The notes beneath the pieces were generated by a model that worked only from the letters and a program-made list of their open reading frames with translations, searched no databases and was not told the origin of the DNA. Both the position numbers and the translations under genes were made by a program. A stretch of DNA of 64,000 nucleotides from NCBI RefSeq assembly GCF_943193175.1, contig NZ_CALPDF010000005.1, forward strand, positions 62,001-126,000, in the 5' to 3' direction. The DNA is from Neobacillus muris (GTDB lineage Bacteria; Bacillota; Bacilli; Bacillales; Cytobacillaceae). Numbering within the stretch: the first letter of the stretch is position 1; each line of letters opens with the position of its first letter. Below are positions 24,315 through 33,995 of this stretch, piece by piece.

Positions 24315-26057
24315 ATGCTGAATCGGCTAAAAAAATGGAATACATTACGGAACCAAATTTTGTTTATCTTCTTACTTGTCATGATCATTGTTCTATTAAT
24401 CGTCAGTCTTCTTACATTGAGACAGGTTTCCTCTTTGCTGAAAAATAATGCTGAAAAGCAAATCCAACAAGTAGCCATTGAAGCAACCGGCCGAATCGAT
24501 TCACTCTACGAGCAAATTAATATGTCCTCAAAACTTGTCATAACAGATGAGGAGGTCCAACAGGTTTTAACAGAGGTCCATCATGGAAAAGAAGTATCCT
24601 TTAGCGACCGGCAGCGTTTAATGGGGCATATTAACAGAATTATGGGCAATACCGATGGAATCTTTTCCTTTCAGCTCTTTTCCGGCAATCAGCAGCGCAT
24701 TCTACCTCTTGATGAAAGCCCTTTAACCAACCAAATTGATCAGAAGTGGGTCGATCAAGTAAAGGAAGCAAAAGGCAAAATGGTTTGGATTGGAGAGGAT
24801 CCCAATGACAAAAACTACTTTCTTGCCATTCGCAGAATCAATTTAATAGAAAAGCAATATCAAAATGGCGGCTATCTCCTCATTAGCATCAACCGTGACC
24901 ATTTTCATTTTGCCAATGAAAAATACGAGAACAATCAATATTCCATCCTCTTGGATCAAGACCAAAAGCCCATCATCCAAAACTATCAGGGTGACATATC
25001 CGGCATCATTAAAAGTGATAAAACGATGGTTCAACTTAATCAGCTGGATTACATAGTGACAAAGCAGTCGTCCAAACTCACAGGCTGGACCGTCCTTATT
25101 TTGACCCCTGTAAGTGAACTTACAAAGGGAATATCAGGGATTAGGACAGGCATTATTTTATCCGGAGTGGTTGGCATGTTTATTTTTACCATTAGTTCCT
25201 TTTTCCTATCCACTATCATCACAAGACCCATCTTAAGATTAACCAAAACAATGCAGCAGGCAGGAGAGGGTTCATTGACACTGAATCCAGATATTTCTTC
25301 GGTAACAGAACTAAGGGAACTAAACAGTACCTATAATCAGCTTGTGAAAGAAACCAATCATTTAATCCAGATGGTTTATCAAAAAGAAATCCTGCGCAAC
25401 CGCAGTGAATTGAAGGCCCTTCAGGCACAAATTAATCCACATTTTCTCTTCAATACATTAGACGCACTCCATTGGTCACTGGAAGAAAAAAATCAAGAGG
25501 AGTTTTCTGAAATTGTTTTAGCGATGTCAGATTTATTTCGTTATACCATTACAAAAGAAACCGATGATGATTGGGTATTTTTAAAAGAAGAATTGAAGCA
25601 TATCGAGGATTATATGGAAATTATGAAAATGCGCTTCGGCAACAGACTACAATGGAAAATCTCTTTCCCGCAAGAATATGAACTTGTTAAAATACCGAAA
25701 CTCATCATTCAGCCTTTAGTAGAAAATGCTATCTTGCATGGAGCGGGAAACAAAGTGGGAAACTGCCAAATATCCGTAATAGTTGAACCTATTATCCAGG
25801 ACAACAAGGAATCCATTCGCATCTCAGTCCAAGACGATGGTTCTGGAATCGGCAAAGAGCGGCTAGACTGGATTATCCAATCAATGAAAACTGGCGGCAC
25901 ATCCTCTCTGAATGGAACAGGGATGGCCATTTCAAATGTCTACAAACGCTTAAAATTACATTACCATGGAAGTACACTTCCAGACCTTTTGATTGAGAGC
26001 AAGGTAAACGAGGGAACAAAAATTTCGTTTAATTTACCGGTGGATGGGGGGGAATAA
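24315..26057 (+). CDS. YesM-type sensor histidine kinase
   Basis: A 580-residue two-component sensor. Membrane helices at about 13-34 and 276-302 enclose a roughly 240-residue extracellular sensor of Cache type. A HAMP linker (RPILRLTKTMQQAGEGSL) precedes the His_kinase domain with phosphoacceptor His376 in QINPHFLFNTL. The HATPase has LIIQPLVENAILHG and DDGSGIG. This kinase class senses sugars or sugar-binding proteins and pairs with AraC-type regulators. The regulator gene begins one base after its stop, and the sugar transporter follows. Confidence 0.93.
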   Translation: MLNRLKKWNTLRNQILFIFLLVMIIVLLIVSLLTLRQVSSLLKNNAEKQIQQVAIEATGRIDSLYEQINMSSKLVITDEEVQQVLTEVHHGKEVSFSDRQRLMGHINRIMGNTDGIFSFQLFSGNQQRILPLDESPLTNQIDQKWVDQVKEAKGKMVWIGEDPNDKNYFLAIRRINLIEKQYQNGGYLLISINRDHFHFANEKYENNQYSILLDQDQKPIIQNYQGDISGIIKSDKTMVQLNQLDYIVTKQSSKLTGWTVLILTPVSELTKGISGIRTGIILSGVVGMFIFTISSFFLSTIITRPILRLTKTMQQAGEGSLTLNPDISSVTELRELNSTYNQLVKETNHLIQMVYQKEILRNRSELKALQAQINPHFLFNTLDALHWSLEEKNQEEFSEIVLAMSDLFRYTITKETDDDWVFLKEELKHIEDYMEIMKMRFGNRLQWKISFPQEYELVKIPKLIIQPLVENAILHGAGNKVGNCQISVIVEPIIQDNKESIRISVQDDGSGIGKERLDWIIQSMKTGGTSSLNGTGMAISNVYKRLKLHYHGSTLPDLLIESKVNEGTKISFNLPVDGGE

Positions 26058-26058
26058 A

Positions 26059-26844
26059 ATGTTTACTAAAAATATCGTAATCGTGGATGATGAACCACGG
26101 ACAAGGGAAGGCTTGCACAGAACACTGGAAAGCTGGAATAATGGTGAATTTTCCATTCTTAGTGCACAAAGCCATGAGGATGTTCTGCGGATTGCAGAGA
26201 AACAAAAAATTCATATTTTGCTATCTGATATCCGGATGCCCCAGATGACAGGATTGGAACTATTGAAAACTATGAAAGAAAAAGGAATCAATCCGGTGGT
26301 CATTATTATTTCTGCATACTCCGAGTTTGAGTATGCCCAGGAAGCATTAAGACTCGGTGTCGTGAATTATCTTTTAAAACCGATTGGGAAAAAGAAATTA
26401 ATCGAAGCAGTTGAAGAGGCCGTCAAGGTGCTGGAAAAGCAAGTAAGAGCCGGGATGATTGAAAGAGTCGTAGATGAAAAAATAGTCGATGCCAGCACTA
26501 ATATCGATTCAACCAAAGACACCATCCGCAAGGCTATTCGTTATATTGACCAGCATTTGAAGGATGACTTGACCCTAAAAGATGTGGCGGCACATGTCCA
26601 TTTAAACCCCAGTTATTTTAGTGTGCTGTTTAAAGAGCAAGTGAATCTCAATTTTAGTGAATATGTGACAAGACGCAGAATCCAGCGGGCAAAGGAATTA
26701 GTGATTTCAACCGATCTGCCGATCAGCGAAATTGCTGAGGAGGCCGGTTATAAAACGGCCAAATATTTTATTAAGATTTTCAAAGAATTGGAGGGAATGA
26801 CGCCTAGTGCTTATCGAAAAGCGAACAATGAAAGGGCTTTCTAA
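26059..26844 (+). CDS. YesN-type response regulator with AraC DNA-binding domain
   Basis: A 261-residue regulator. The receiver domain (1-120) has IVDDEP, phosphoacceptor Asp57 (LLSDIRMP) and KPIGKKK. A linker leads to an AraC/XylS helix-turn-helix pair (about 160-258) with LTLKDVAAHVHLNPSYFSVLFKEQ and PISEIAEEAGYKTAKYFIKIFKELEGMTPSAYRK. ATG 26059 follows GGGGGGG; the in-frame ATG 26044 lies inside the kinase gene and lacks a site. It probably activates the downstream lipoprotein/permease operon. Confidence 0.93.
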   Translation: MFTKNIVIVDDEPRTREGLHRTLESWNNGEFSILSAQSHEDVLRIAEKQKIHILLSDIRMPQMTGLELLKTMKEKGINPVVIIISAYSEFEYAQEALRLGVVNYLLKPIGKKKLIEAVEEAVKVLEKQVRAGMIERVVDEKIVDASTNIDSTKDTIRKAIRYIDQHLKDDLTLKDVAAHVHLNPSYFSVLFKEQVNLNFSEYVTRRRIQRAKELVISTDLPISEIAEEAGYKTAKYFIKIFKELEGMTPSAYRKANNERAF

Positions 26845-26880
26845 AAAAAGTAGTATTTTTCCTAATCATCGTTCCCTTTT

Positions 26881-26910
26881 TTGATATTTTCCCCGGTGGT
26901 AGACTTTAAT
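26881..26910 (+). promoter_or_regulatory. Candidate sigma-A promoter of the sugar-transport operon
   Basis: TTGATA (26881-26886), 18 bases, TTTAAT (26905-26910), about 38 bases before the lipoprotein start. Confidence 0.45.
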
Positions 26911-26947
26911 TGTAACACATAGACAACAATTAAGGGGGTTTTGGTTG

Positions 26948-28255
26948 ATGAAAAAGAAAGCGTTTTCCGCATTGCTGTCATTGGCATTAATGGGCGGAAT
27001 AGTTTTAGGCGGGTGTTCATCATCGTCCAGCTCATCTGATGATTCAGGTAAGTCAAGCGGCGGCAAAACAGTCGTCAAGATGATGCATTTATGGCCGGAA
27101 GGAAGTTCAAAGGCACAGTTTACCATAGTGGATGACATTATCAAAGACTACGAAAAAGCTAATCCTGATGTAGACATTCAGACAGAAATCTTAGGAAATG
27201 AACAGTACAAGGAAAAAATCAAGGTGTTATCTGCCTCCAATGAACTTCCAGACGTTGGGATCACTTGGGCGGCTGGATATATGCAGCCTTTCGTCGAAGG
27301 AAATATGTTTGCCCCATTAGATGATATTGTACAAAAAGATCAATTCGTTGCTGGTACACTTGATGCATTCTCCGTTGACGGAAAACCATATGCTTTACCT
27401 CTTGAATTGAACATTACCCCAGTTTATTACAACAAAGAAATTTTTAAAAAATATAACTTAGAGGTTCCTAAAACATATGATGAGTTCTTAAAAGTGGTAA
27501 AAACACTGGCTGATAATGGTGTTACCCCAATCACTTTAGGAAACAAAGACCGCTGGACAGGATCGATGTGGTTTATGTACCTGGCAGACCGCATTGGCGG
27601 GCCTGAAGCATTAAACAATGCCATCAATCGTACCGGAAGTTTTGAAGATCCAGCTTTAGTTAAAGCTGCTGAAGAAATTACCAAGCTTGTGGATATGGGG
27701 GCATTTGTAAAGGGATTTAACGGATTATCAAACGATGAGGCAAAAGGTTACTTTATGAATGAACAAGCAGCTATGTATTTGATGGCGACTTGGGAATTGC
27801 CAAACTACACCACCAGCCCTGATGTATCTCAGGAATTTAAAGATAAAATTGGCTACTTCAAATTCCCAACCTATGAAGGCGGAAAAGGGAATATTGACAG
27901 CTATGTAGGCGGCCCAGGAGTTGGCTTATTCGTATCTGAGCAATCAAAGGTAAAAGAGGAAGCTAAGAAATTTGTTGCTTACTTAGTAGAAGAATGGGGC
28001 AAGCGCTCTGTCGTGGACGCTGGGGTTATTCCTGCTACAGTAGTAGACACATCCTCTGGCGATCTTGACCAAATGTACATTGACATTCTGAATGATTTAG
28101 GAAATGCGACGAACCTGACACTTTATGCGGATGTTCAAATGTCTGCCAGCGTGGCGGATGTTCACTTAAACCAGATTCAAGCATTATTCGGCGGTCAAAC
28201 AACTCCTAAAGAGTTTGCCAAGACACAAGAAGAAGCTCTTGCTGCTGAAGAATAA
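26948..28255 (+). CDS. Sugar ABC transporter substrate-binding lipoprotein (family 1)
   Basis: A 435-residue extracellular binding protein of the CUT1/family 1 class. A lipoprotein signal peptide ends in LGGC (Cys23), followed by a Ser-rich linker. Motifs include VVKMMHLWPEGS, ANPDVDIQTEILGNEQYKEKIKV, PDVGITWAAGYMQPF, GKPYALPLELNITPVYYNKEIF and YVGGPGVGLFV. AAGGGGG precedes ATG 26948; the TTG at 26945 is not needed. The substrate is probably an oligosaccharide, since a GH43 hydrolase is nearby. Regulated by the kinase/AraC pair upstream. Confidence 0.92.
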   Translation: MKKKAFSALLSLALMGGIVLGGCSSSSSSSDDSGKSSGGKTVVKMMHLWPEGSSKAQFTIVDDIIKDYEKANPDVDIQTEILGNEQYKEKIKVLSASNELPDVGITWAAGYMQPFVEGNMFAPLDDIVQKDQFVAGTLDAFSVDGKPYALPLELNITPVYYNKEIFKKYNLEVPKTYDEFLKVVKTLADNGVTPITLGNKDRWTGSMWFMYLADRIGGPEALNNAINRTGSFEDPALVKAAEEITKLVDMGAFVKGFNGLSNDEAKGYFMNEQAAMYLMATWELPNYTTSPDVSQEFKDKIGYFKFPTYEGGKGNIDSYVGGPGVGLFVSEQSKVKEEAKKFVAYLVEEWGKRSVVDAGVIPATVVDTSSGDLDQMYIDILNDLGNATNLTLYADVQMSASVADVHLNQIQALFGGQTTPKEFAKTQEEALAAEE

Positions 28256-28270
28256 TACTTGCATAGAATG

Positions 28271-28300
28271 AGGGCATATTGCTAAAAAATATGTCCTCTT
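28271..28300 (+). terminator. Attenuating hairpin between binding protein and permease
   Basis: AGGGCATAT and ATATGTCCT pair around a nine-base loop, followed by CTTCTTT. The T tract is poor. Such intergenic hairpins often let more binding protein than permease be made. Confidence 0.55.
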
Positions 28301-28329
28301 CTTTATAGAAAGGAAGGGGACCAACCAAC

Positions 28330-29208
28330 ATGAACAAGGTAATGTCGAATAAATTCGTGATCGCCCTTTATACGCTTCCAGCGTTACTTCTCATCCTAGT
28401 CCTAATCTATATTCCCATTGCATTATCCGGTTATTACGGTCTCATGGATTGGAATGGAATTGGCGAGATGAAATTTATCGGATTGGAAAATTATATCACC
28501 TTGGTACAGGATAAAGTGTTCTGGACAAGTACATGGCATTCTTTTCTATTAGCCATTTTTTCCACGGTAAGCTTACTTCTATATTTAGCGGTTTCCCTGG
28601 TTTTAGCCAGTAAAATTAAGGGTTCTGATTTATTGCGGAAGATTTATTTAATTCCCATGTTATTATCCTCCGTTGCCATCGCCCAGCTTTGGATGAAGAT
28701 TTTCGATCCGACAAACGGAATGGCCAATAAATTGCTTGAGTGGTTTGGCATGGAAAATACACCGATTTGGCTGGCAGACCCAGCCATCGCGCTTTACGCC
28801 ATATTCATACCAGTTATTTGGCAATACGCAGGATTTTACATTCTTATTTATTACGCTGCCTTAAAAAATGTACCAGATGAAGTGATAGAAGCTGCGAAAA
28901 TAGACGGGGCCAATCCACTGCAAATTGCGATTAAGATTAAACTGCCGCTGATTTCTGGCGTATTTAAGGTAACCATTATGCTGGCAGTCGTTGGATCTTT
29001 AAAATATTTTGACCTGATTTATGTGATGACAGGCGGAGGGCCAAATGGAGCAAGTGAAGTAATGGCCTCCTATATGTACAAAGAAGCGTTCAAGTTGAAT
29101 CACTTCGGTTATGGCAGTGCTATCGGGTTTGGACTATTAGTCATCTGTATGTTGATGACTTTGTTAACTTCGAAACTAACGAAATCTAATGATGATGTTC
29201 AATATTAA
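28330..29208 (+). CDS. Sugar ABC transporter permease, first subunit (MalF/LacF type)
   Basis: A 292-residue permease with six membrane helices and the cytoplasmic EAA loop EAAKIDGANPLQIAIKIKLPLI, which contacts the ATPase. The N-terminal LYTLPALLLILVLIYIPIALSGYYGLMDWNG is typical of the first subunit of CUT1 transporters. GGAAGGGGA lies eleven bases before ATG 28330. No ATPase gene is nearby, so a shared MsmX-type ATPase encoded elsewhere is likely. Confidence 0.92.
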   Translation: MNKVMSNKFVIALYTLPALLLILVLIYIPIALSGYYGLMDWNGIGEMKFIGLENYITLVQDKVFWTSTWHSFLLAIFSTVSLLLYLAVSLVLASKIKGSDLLRKIYLIPMLLSSVAIAQLWMKIFDPTNGMANKLLEWFGMENTPIWLADPAIALYAIFIPVIWQYAGFYILIYYAALKNVPDEVIEAAKIDGANPLQIAIKIKLPLISGVFKVTIMLAVVGSLKYFDLIYVMTGGGPNGASEVMASYMYKEAFKLNHFGYGSAIGFGLLVICMLMTLLTSKLTKSNDDVQY

Positions 29209-29224
29209 GGGGGAGTGAGACAAG

Positions 29225-30118
29225 ATGAGTGACCTTAGCACACAACAGGAAACAACGAACCTTTCTGTATCCAAGAACACGAAGAAATCTGCCCTGAACA
29301 AAATCGGATTTGGATTTCTTTATCTAATATTAGGGTTATTTGCTGTGATTCAGATCTACCCATTAATCTGGCTGGTCTTCTTTTCACTGAAAACCAATCA
29401 AGAAGTGTTTGGGATGTCTCCTTTCTCTTTGCCGCAAGACCCGCAATGGGGCAACTATACAAAAGCATGGACTTCTGGAAATATTGGTCTCTACTTTTTT
29501 AACAGTATCTGGATTACCGTATTATCCGTCGTCCTAACCATTATTCTTGCTAGTTTCGTAACATTTGCCGTTACACGGATGAATTGGAAATTAAGCGGCC
29601 TAGTTCTCGGATTATTTTTAGTCGCCTATATGATTCCATTACACTCGACATTAATTCCTTTGTTCAATATGTATAACTCTGTCAATTTAATTGATAATCC
29701 TGCTTCCATTGTCATTTCGTACACGACTTTTAACTTGCCGTTAACCATAATGATTTTACTAGGGTTTTACAAAACGTTTCCACGTGAAATTGAAGAAGCT
29801 GCGATAATGGATGGCTGTTCGGTTCACCGGCTCTTTTTCAAGATTACCCTGCCAATGACCATACCTGTTCTATCCACAACAGCGATTATTAATATGATTT
29901 ATAACTGGAATGAATTCGTCTTTGTCAATACATTCATCAGCTCTGACCATTGGAAAACTTTAACCGTCGGGATCAATAACTTCGTAGGGCAATATTTGAC
30001 AGATTGGGGTGCCATTGGCGCCACACTCGTGATCAGCATTGTGCCAATTCTAATTACCTTCCTATTCTTAAGTGATAAGATTGTGGAAGGCATGGCCGCA
30101 GGGTCTGTCAAGGGATAA
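29225..30118 (+). CDS. Sugar ABC transporter permease, second subunit (MalG/LacG type)
   Basis: A 297-residue permease with six membrane helices and the EAA loop EEAAIMDGCSVHRLFFKITLPM. The QIYPLIWLVFFSLKTNQEVF opening is typical of the second subunit. GGGGGAG precedes ATG 29225, 16 bases after the first permease. It is the last gene of the operon, which ends in a long hairpin. Confidence 0.92.
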   Translation: MSDLSTQQETTNLSVSKNTKKSALNKIGFGFLYLILGLFAVIQIYPLIWLVFFSLKTNQEVFGMSPFSLPQDPQWGNYTKAWTSGNIGLYFFNSIWITVLSVVLTIILASFVTFAVTRMNWKLSGLVLGLFLVAYMIPLHSTLIPLFNMYNSVNLIDNPASIVISYTTFNLPLTIMILLGFYKTFPREIEEAAIMDGCSVHRLFFKITLPMTIPVLSTTAIINMIYNWNEFVFVNTFISSDHWKTLTVGINNFVGQYLTDWGAIGATLVISIVPILITFLFLSDKIVEGMAAGSVKG

Positions 30119-30140
30119 TGAATCAAGGCGAAAGTTACAC

Positions 30141-30201
30141 AAAAAAGACAGATAAGGAGTAATCTAGTTTTTCAAAGAATACTTCCCTATCTGTCTTTTT
30201 T
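30141..30201. terminator. Long bidirectional terminator
   Basis: AAAAAAGACAGATAAGGAGTA (30141-30161) pairs with TACTTCCCTATCTGTCTTTTTT (30180-30201), with one bulge. It ends in T6 on either strand and separates the convergent permease and DUF624 genes. Confidence 0.88.
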
Positions 30202-30208
30202 GGATGGG

Positions 30209-30829
30209 CTAGGCCTGCTGTTTTCTTTTGTCTACTTTTTTGAAAACAAGGAAGCACGCAGCCATTATAATTGCTGCCGAGAGGCTGCCGCCGAAGAAAA
30301 AGCCCAAACCTGGAATGAACTTTACGATAAAAAAGACGGCAGCCGTCCCAGCAAGCATGACGAGATTTTCCAACGGGTGAATGAGCATCATGAAAAATGA
30401 ATTTTTAATCAACTGGGAAAGTTTTAGCTCATAATGGACATATACCGGGAACAAGTAAAGGATCGTCATGACGACAGCAAACATAAACAGGTATAGCGGA
30501 ATTTGAATCGCACTTATAAAGTTACTCCCTGCATTTCTCAAGAAAACTAAGTCAAGAACCATCAGTCCCACAGCTGCCGCGATAATGAGTCCTAACCCAT
30601 TGCTTCTAAGAAACTCCGACTTATATGTTTTCCAATAACTACGGAAAATGGGAATGTCCGTGTCACCCATCATCCATTTTCGTATAATCGCAAACATCGA
30701 TATCGTGGCTGGAAAGAATCCAAGGACAACCAGACCTAACAAAGAAAATCCCATCCATAATAGATTAATATAAGCGAATTTCGCAATCCATTCCGTCGCA
30801 GCATAGGCCCGATTTACCGTTTTATTCAT
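30209..30829 (-). CDS. DUF624/YesL family membrane protein
   Basis: A 206-residue protein with five to six membrane helices, of the YesL (DUF624) family that regularly lies beside YesM/YesN-type systems and sugar transporters. Visible features are NLLWMGFSLLGLVVLGFFPATISMFAIIRKW and ELKLSQLIKNSFFMMLIHP. The function is unknown; it is thought to accompany oligosaccharide uptake. GGAGGG precedes ATG 30829. Confidence 0.87.
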   Translation of the reverse strand: MNKTVNRAYAATEWIAKFAYINLLWMGFSLLGLVVLGFFPATISMFAIIRKWMMGDTDIPIFRSYWKTYKSEFLRSNGLGLIIAAAVGLMVLDLVFLRNAGSNFISAIQIPLYLFMFAVVMTILYLFPVYVHYELKLSQLIKNSFFMMLIHPLENLVMLAGTAAVFFIVKFIPGLGFFFGGSLSAAIIMAACFLVFKKVDKRKQQA

Positions 30830-30958
30830 CCAATCCCTCCGAAGAGAAGCACCATTTATTCCTATTATAAAACGTTAGCTGAAGGTTTGTATATTCAATA
30901 AATTAAGCGCTATCAAAAAGAGCTGGCCCCAACTAAGGAAAGCCAGCCTTTAACCAAA

Positions 30959-31945
30959 TTATTTATCCCCATATGGGTTAATCGTTTGAATCGTTCCGTC
31001 TTCGTTATAGGTTAGTTCCGTATATTTTACAGACCGCTTATGGTCCACGCCGCCTGATAACGAGCAATCATGATAGAACAGATACCACTTATCGTTAAAT
31101 TGAACGATTGAATGATGCGTGGTCCAGCCGATTACAGGCGTAAGTATAGTACCTTTGAACACAAATGGGCCCTGTGGATTTTCACTTACAGCATAAACAA
31201 TTTTATGAGTGGTCCCGGTAGAATACGAAAGATAGTAAAGGCCATTGTATTTATGAACCCATGGGCCCTCGAAATATCTTCGGTCTTCATCACCTGCCAG
31301 AATCGGATCTCCGTTTTCATCCACTATGGAGATTTCCTGCGGTTCCGATTTAAAAGTCAACATATCATCATTTAATTCAGCTGCTCTTGGTCCTAAAGCA
31401 GGTTCTGCAGGAGCCGGTCCTTCAGCAGCCGGGATAAATGTTCCTGTCTGCCACTTTTCCAGCTGTCCTCCCCAAAGCCCGCCAAAATAAACATAAGCTC
31501 TGTCGTCATCATCCACTAAAACCGCTGGATCGATGCTGAAGCTGCCAGGTATGTAATTTTCCTCTGGCTTAAAAGGTCCTGCAGGATGAAGGCTAGTCGC
31601 GACGCCGATTCTAAAAATGCCTTCTTTATCTCTCGCTGGGAAAAATAAATAATACAGGTTGTTTTTGTAAGCAGCATCAGGTGCCCAAAGCTGTTCGCTT
31701 GCCCATGGAACATCTCTTAAATGAAGCGCTTCCCCATGGTCTGTACATGGTCCCTCCACATCATCCATGGATAAAACATGATAATCCTCCATGGCATATT
31801 GGTCACCATTGTCATTAGATGGTCCATCATGGTCAAGATCATGAGAAGGATAGATATATAGCTTTCCTTCAAAGGCATGTGCTGAAGGATCTGCCGTAAA
31901 AATATGTGTCACTAAAGGTTCATTAGGTTTAGAATTTTTCCCCAT
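30959..31945 (-). CDS. Glycoside hydrolase family 43 protein
   Basis: A 328-residue five-bladed beta-propeller enzyme without a signal peptide, hence cytoplasmic. Expected GH43 acids are in place: the catalytic base Asp in FTADPSAHAF near residue 19, the pKa-modulating Asp in SFSIDPAVLVDDD, and the acid Glu in RRYFEGPWVHK. The family contains beta-xylosidases and alpha-arabinofuranosidases; the exact bond is not decidable here. With the transporter and YesL-like gene it suggests import and intracellular breakdown of xylo- or arabino-oligosaccharides. Confidence 0.9.
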   Translation of the reverse strand: MGKNSKPNEPLVTHIFTADPSAHAFEGKLYIYPSHDLDHDGPSNDNGDQYAMEDYHVLSMDDVEGPCTDHGEALHLRDVPWASEQLWAPDAAYKNNLYYLFFPARDKEGIFRIGVATSLHPAGPFKPEENYIPGSFSIDPAVLVDDDDRAYVYFGGLWGGQLEKWQTGTFIPAAEGPAPAEPALGPRAAELNDDMLTFKSEPQEISIVDENGDPILAGDEDRRYFEGPWVHKYNGLYYLSYSTGTTHKIVYAVSENPQGPFVFKGTILTPVIGWTTHHSIVQFNDKWYLFYHDCSLSGGVDHKRSVKYTELTYNEDGTIQTINPYGDK

Positions 31946-32121
31946 AAAATCCTCCGATAAATGTTATGGTTCCTTACCAATTTATTATAACTTTAGTCAC
32001 CCGACTTTGTATAGTCAAACAACTAACTTTTTTAGGTTAGGGTTCCTGAAGGAGGGAGCATTACTTCATCATTAATTAAACGATGTTTTAACTTGAAATC
32101 CAGTTTGTGAAACTTGGCCAT

Positions 32122-33687
32122 TCACTCTGTCATCCATTTATAGATTTCTACTGTCGTCTTCTCCACATTGCTTTGGCCGTTTAAGTAAAATAGAGGTGTT
32201 CCTGTTCTGCTTAATTCTTTCATAATTTTTTTATAAAATGCATGGGAAAAGACCGCTGTATTAATAAAGACAGCATCCACGCGCTGGATCTTCGAAATAT
32301 CCCTATTCAATAATGAAACATCCACAAATTCGGCATTTGGTAAAAATGCTTTTAATTTTTGCTGCCAAATGGGATAGCCCCCAAATATGAAGATTTTCTT
32401 TGACTGAATGTATTCTTTCATGATTTCTATTGATGGGGTTTTAGAGAAATGGCCATCATTCTGTTCGTCTCTAAAGACATAATCTCGAAGGGCATGTACC
32501 TCCTCGCTATAGTCCTCCATCTCTTCGATCTGCTGTTCTAATTGACGGATTTTTACCTGAGCCTCACGGAGTTCCTGGCTTAATCCGTCAATTTCTTTCT
32601 GCTTCCTTTTAACAGTCAGCTGCCATTCCTGCTTCCTTTTAAACAGGTCGGCCTTTTGTTCATTAATCTGGATCTCTTTCCATTTCATTTCCTGATAATG
32701 ATCCAGATTTGATTGAGATAAATACAATTGCTTCGTTTCATGGTACTGGGAGCTAAGACATTTTAAATAAAGGCAGCTGATAAAAAACAAATCCTGTTCT
32801 TCTTTTGAAATCGAATTATATTTCTTGGCATATACCATTTCTAAAAAGGCCATATCCAGATCTTTCTTCGTCATGGGCGTTTTTTCAGTCGCATCCATCT
32901 CATGAATATTGAGTGCCTTTAGCCAGCCGCCCAATGCCCCGATAAATTTCCCCGGCGTGTCTTTAAATACTTGTTCCTCAGCCTGCTCCGTGCCACAATG
33001 AGGGGCTGTTTCAACAATTCTTTTTACATTTTCGCTGAGCAGATATTCTAGAAATACTCCTAAGGATTCAAAATTGGGCTTTTTAGGTATGTTATATTCC
33101 TCATAAAGTTGATCGATTTCCTCATTGTGCTTTTCCACCATCTCAGATGAGAACAAGCTTTTTTGCAAGGGAATCTCGTTAATGGAGGACCTTAATACTT
33201 TCTGGAAGGATTGCCAGGCAATATTTCTTGTATTAATTGGTTTATGTTCTCGTACACAGAGGTACCAAAGAACAATATTTTGATAGATTAATTCAATTTC
33301 CTTCATTATTTTATTTTTATGTCTTTTGGCAAAGCTTCTCATAAACTTTTCAAAATCCATATGTGTTTGCCGCTGTGAATACTGATAAGCAAATTTGTAA
33401 CCTTTTTTAATCAGTTGATCAAGCGGGGCAAACTGTTTGGAGGTGGCGCACCATTCAATAATCCCCGCCACTTTTCTGATTTTTTCTTCATTTTTCGTCG
33501 TATACATTGAAAATAACGGATTTCCTTTTTGGCCGCTCTTTCGGTAGGCTTCATAGTATTCCCGTTCGTTTTTTTGGTAGCACTCATCGATATAGGGATG
33601 TAAATACGAATTGCAGCCTAAGGCAATACATAAAAATTGGTTTAATATCTCATGATCCTGCGGTAGTTTGCCTATTGGATACGACAT
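32122..33687 (-). CDS. DUF2325 protein with helical N-terminus and coiled coil
   Basis: A 521-residue soluble protein. The N-terminal 300 residues are helical with no recognised fold and several scattered Cys. About 330-405 is a charged coiled coil (KRKQKEIDGLSQELREAQVK). The C-terminal roughly 95 residues form a DUF2325 domain: KKIFIFGGYPIWQQKLKAFLP, then VDAVFINTAVFSHAFYKKI and GTPLFYLNG, a Rossmann-like alternation of strands and helices. DUF2325 proteins occur widely in Firmicutes; their role is not established. It is monocistronic, between the sugar locus and an aldehyde dehydrogenase gene. Confidence 0.75.
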   Translation of the reverse strand: MSYPIGKLPQDHEILNQFLCIALGCNSYLHPYIDECYQKNEREYYEAYRKSGQKGNPLFSMYTTKNEEKIRKVAGIIEWCATSKQFAPLDQLIKKGYKFAYQYSQRQTHMDFEKFMRSFAKRHKNKIMKEIELIYQNIVLWYLCVREHKPINTRNIAWQSFQKVLRSSINEIPLQKSLFSSEMVEKHNEEIDQLYEEYNIPKKPNFESLGVFLEYLLSENVKRIVETAPHCGTEQAEEQVFKDTPGKFIGALGGWLKALNIHEMDATEKTPMTKKDLDMAFLEMVYAKKYNSISKEEQDLFFISCLYLKCLSSQYHETKQLYLSQSNLDHYQEMKWKEIQINEQKADLFKRKQEWQLTVKRKQKEIDGLSQELREAQVKIRQLEQQIEEMEDYSEEVHALRDYVFRDEQNDGHFSKTPSIEIMKEYIQSKKIFIFGGYPIWQQKLKAFLPNAEFVDVSLLNRDISKIQRVDAVFINTAVFSHAFYKKIMKELSRTGTPLFYLNGQSNVEKTTVEIYKWMTE

Positions 33688-33995
33688 TAGGTCCTCTCGC
33701 CTCTTCTATTGAACTATTTTTAATGCTGCATAAAGCTTTCTACTCTATTACTAGTTTAAATGGCAGTTAAGAATATGAAAATGCATTTTATCACATTCGT
33801 GCCATTTTCGTTTACTTTTGTTAAGTCTTGTTATGTTTTGTTAAGTTTTTCACGTCGTATATTGTCAGAAAATTACCATAATAATTAGTTGAGTTACTAA
33901 TTTCAAAATGTTACCATTTTATTTGGAAGGCGATCATAGAGCACTCAAACTTTCCATCAAGATATACATAGATTACTATTTTGAGGAGGAATTTT
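33688..33995. other. AT-rich intergenic region, divergent promoters expected
   Basis: 308 bases between divergent genes. GTTAAGT and TTGTTA motifs are repeated around 33822-33852 (TTGTTAAGTCTTGTTATGTTTTGTTAAG), which could bind a regulator. No clear operator palindrome or RNA was recognised. Confidence 0.4.
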
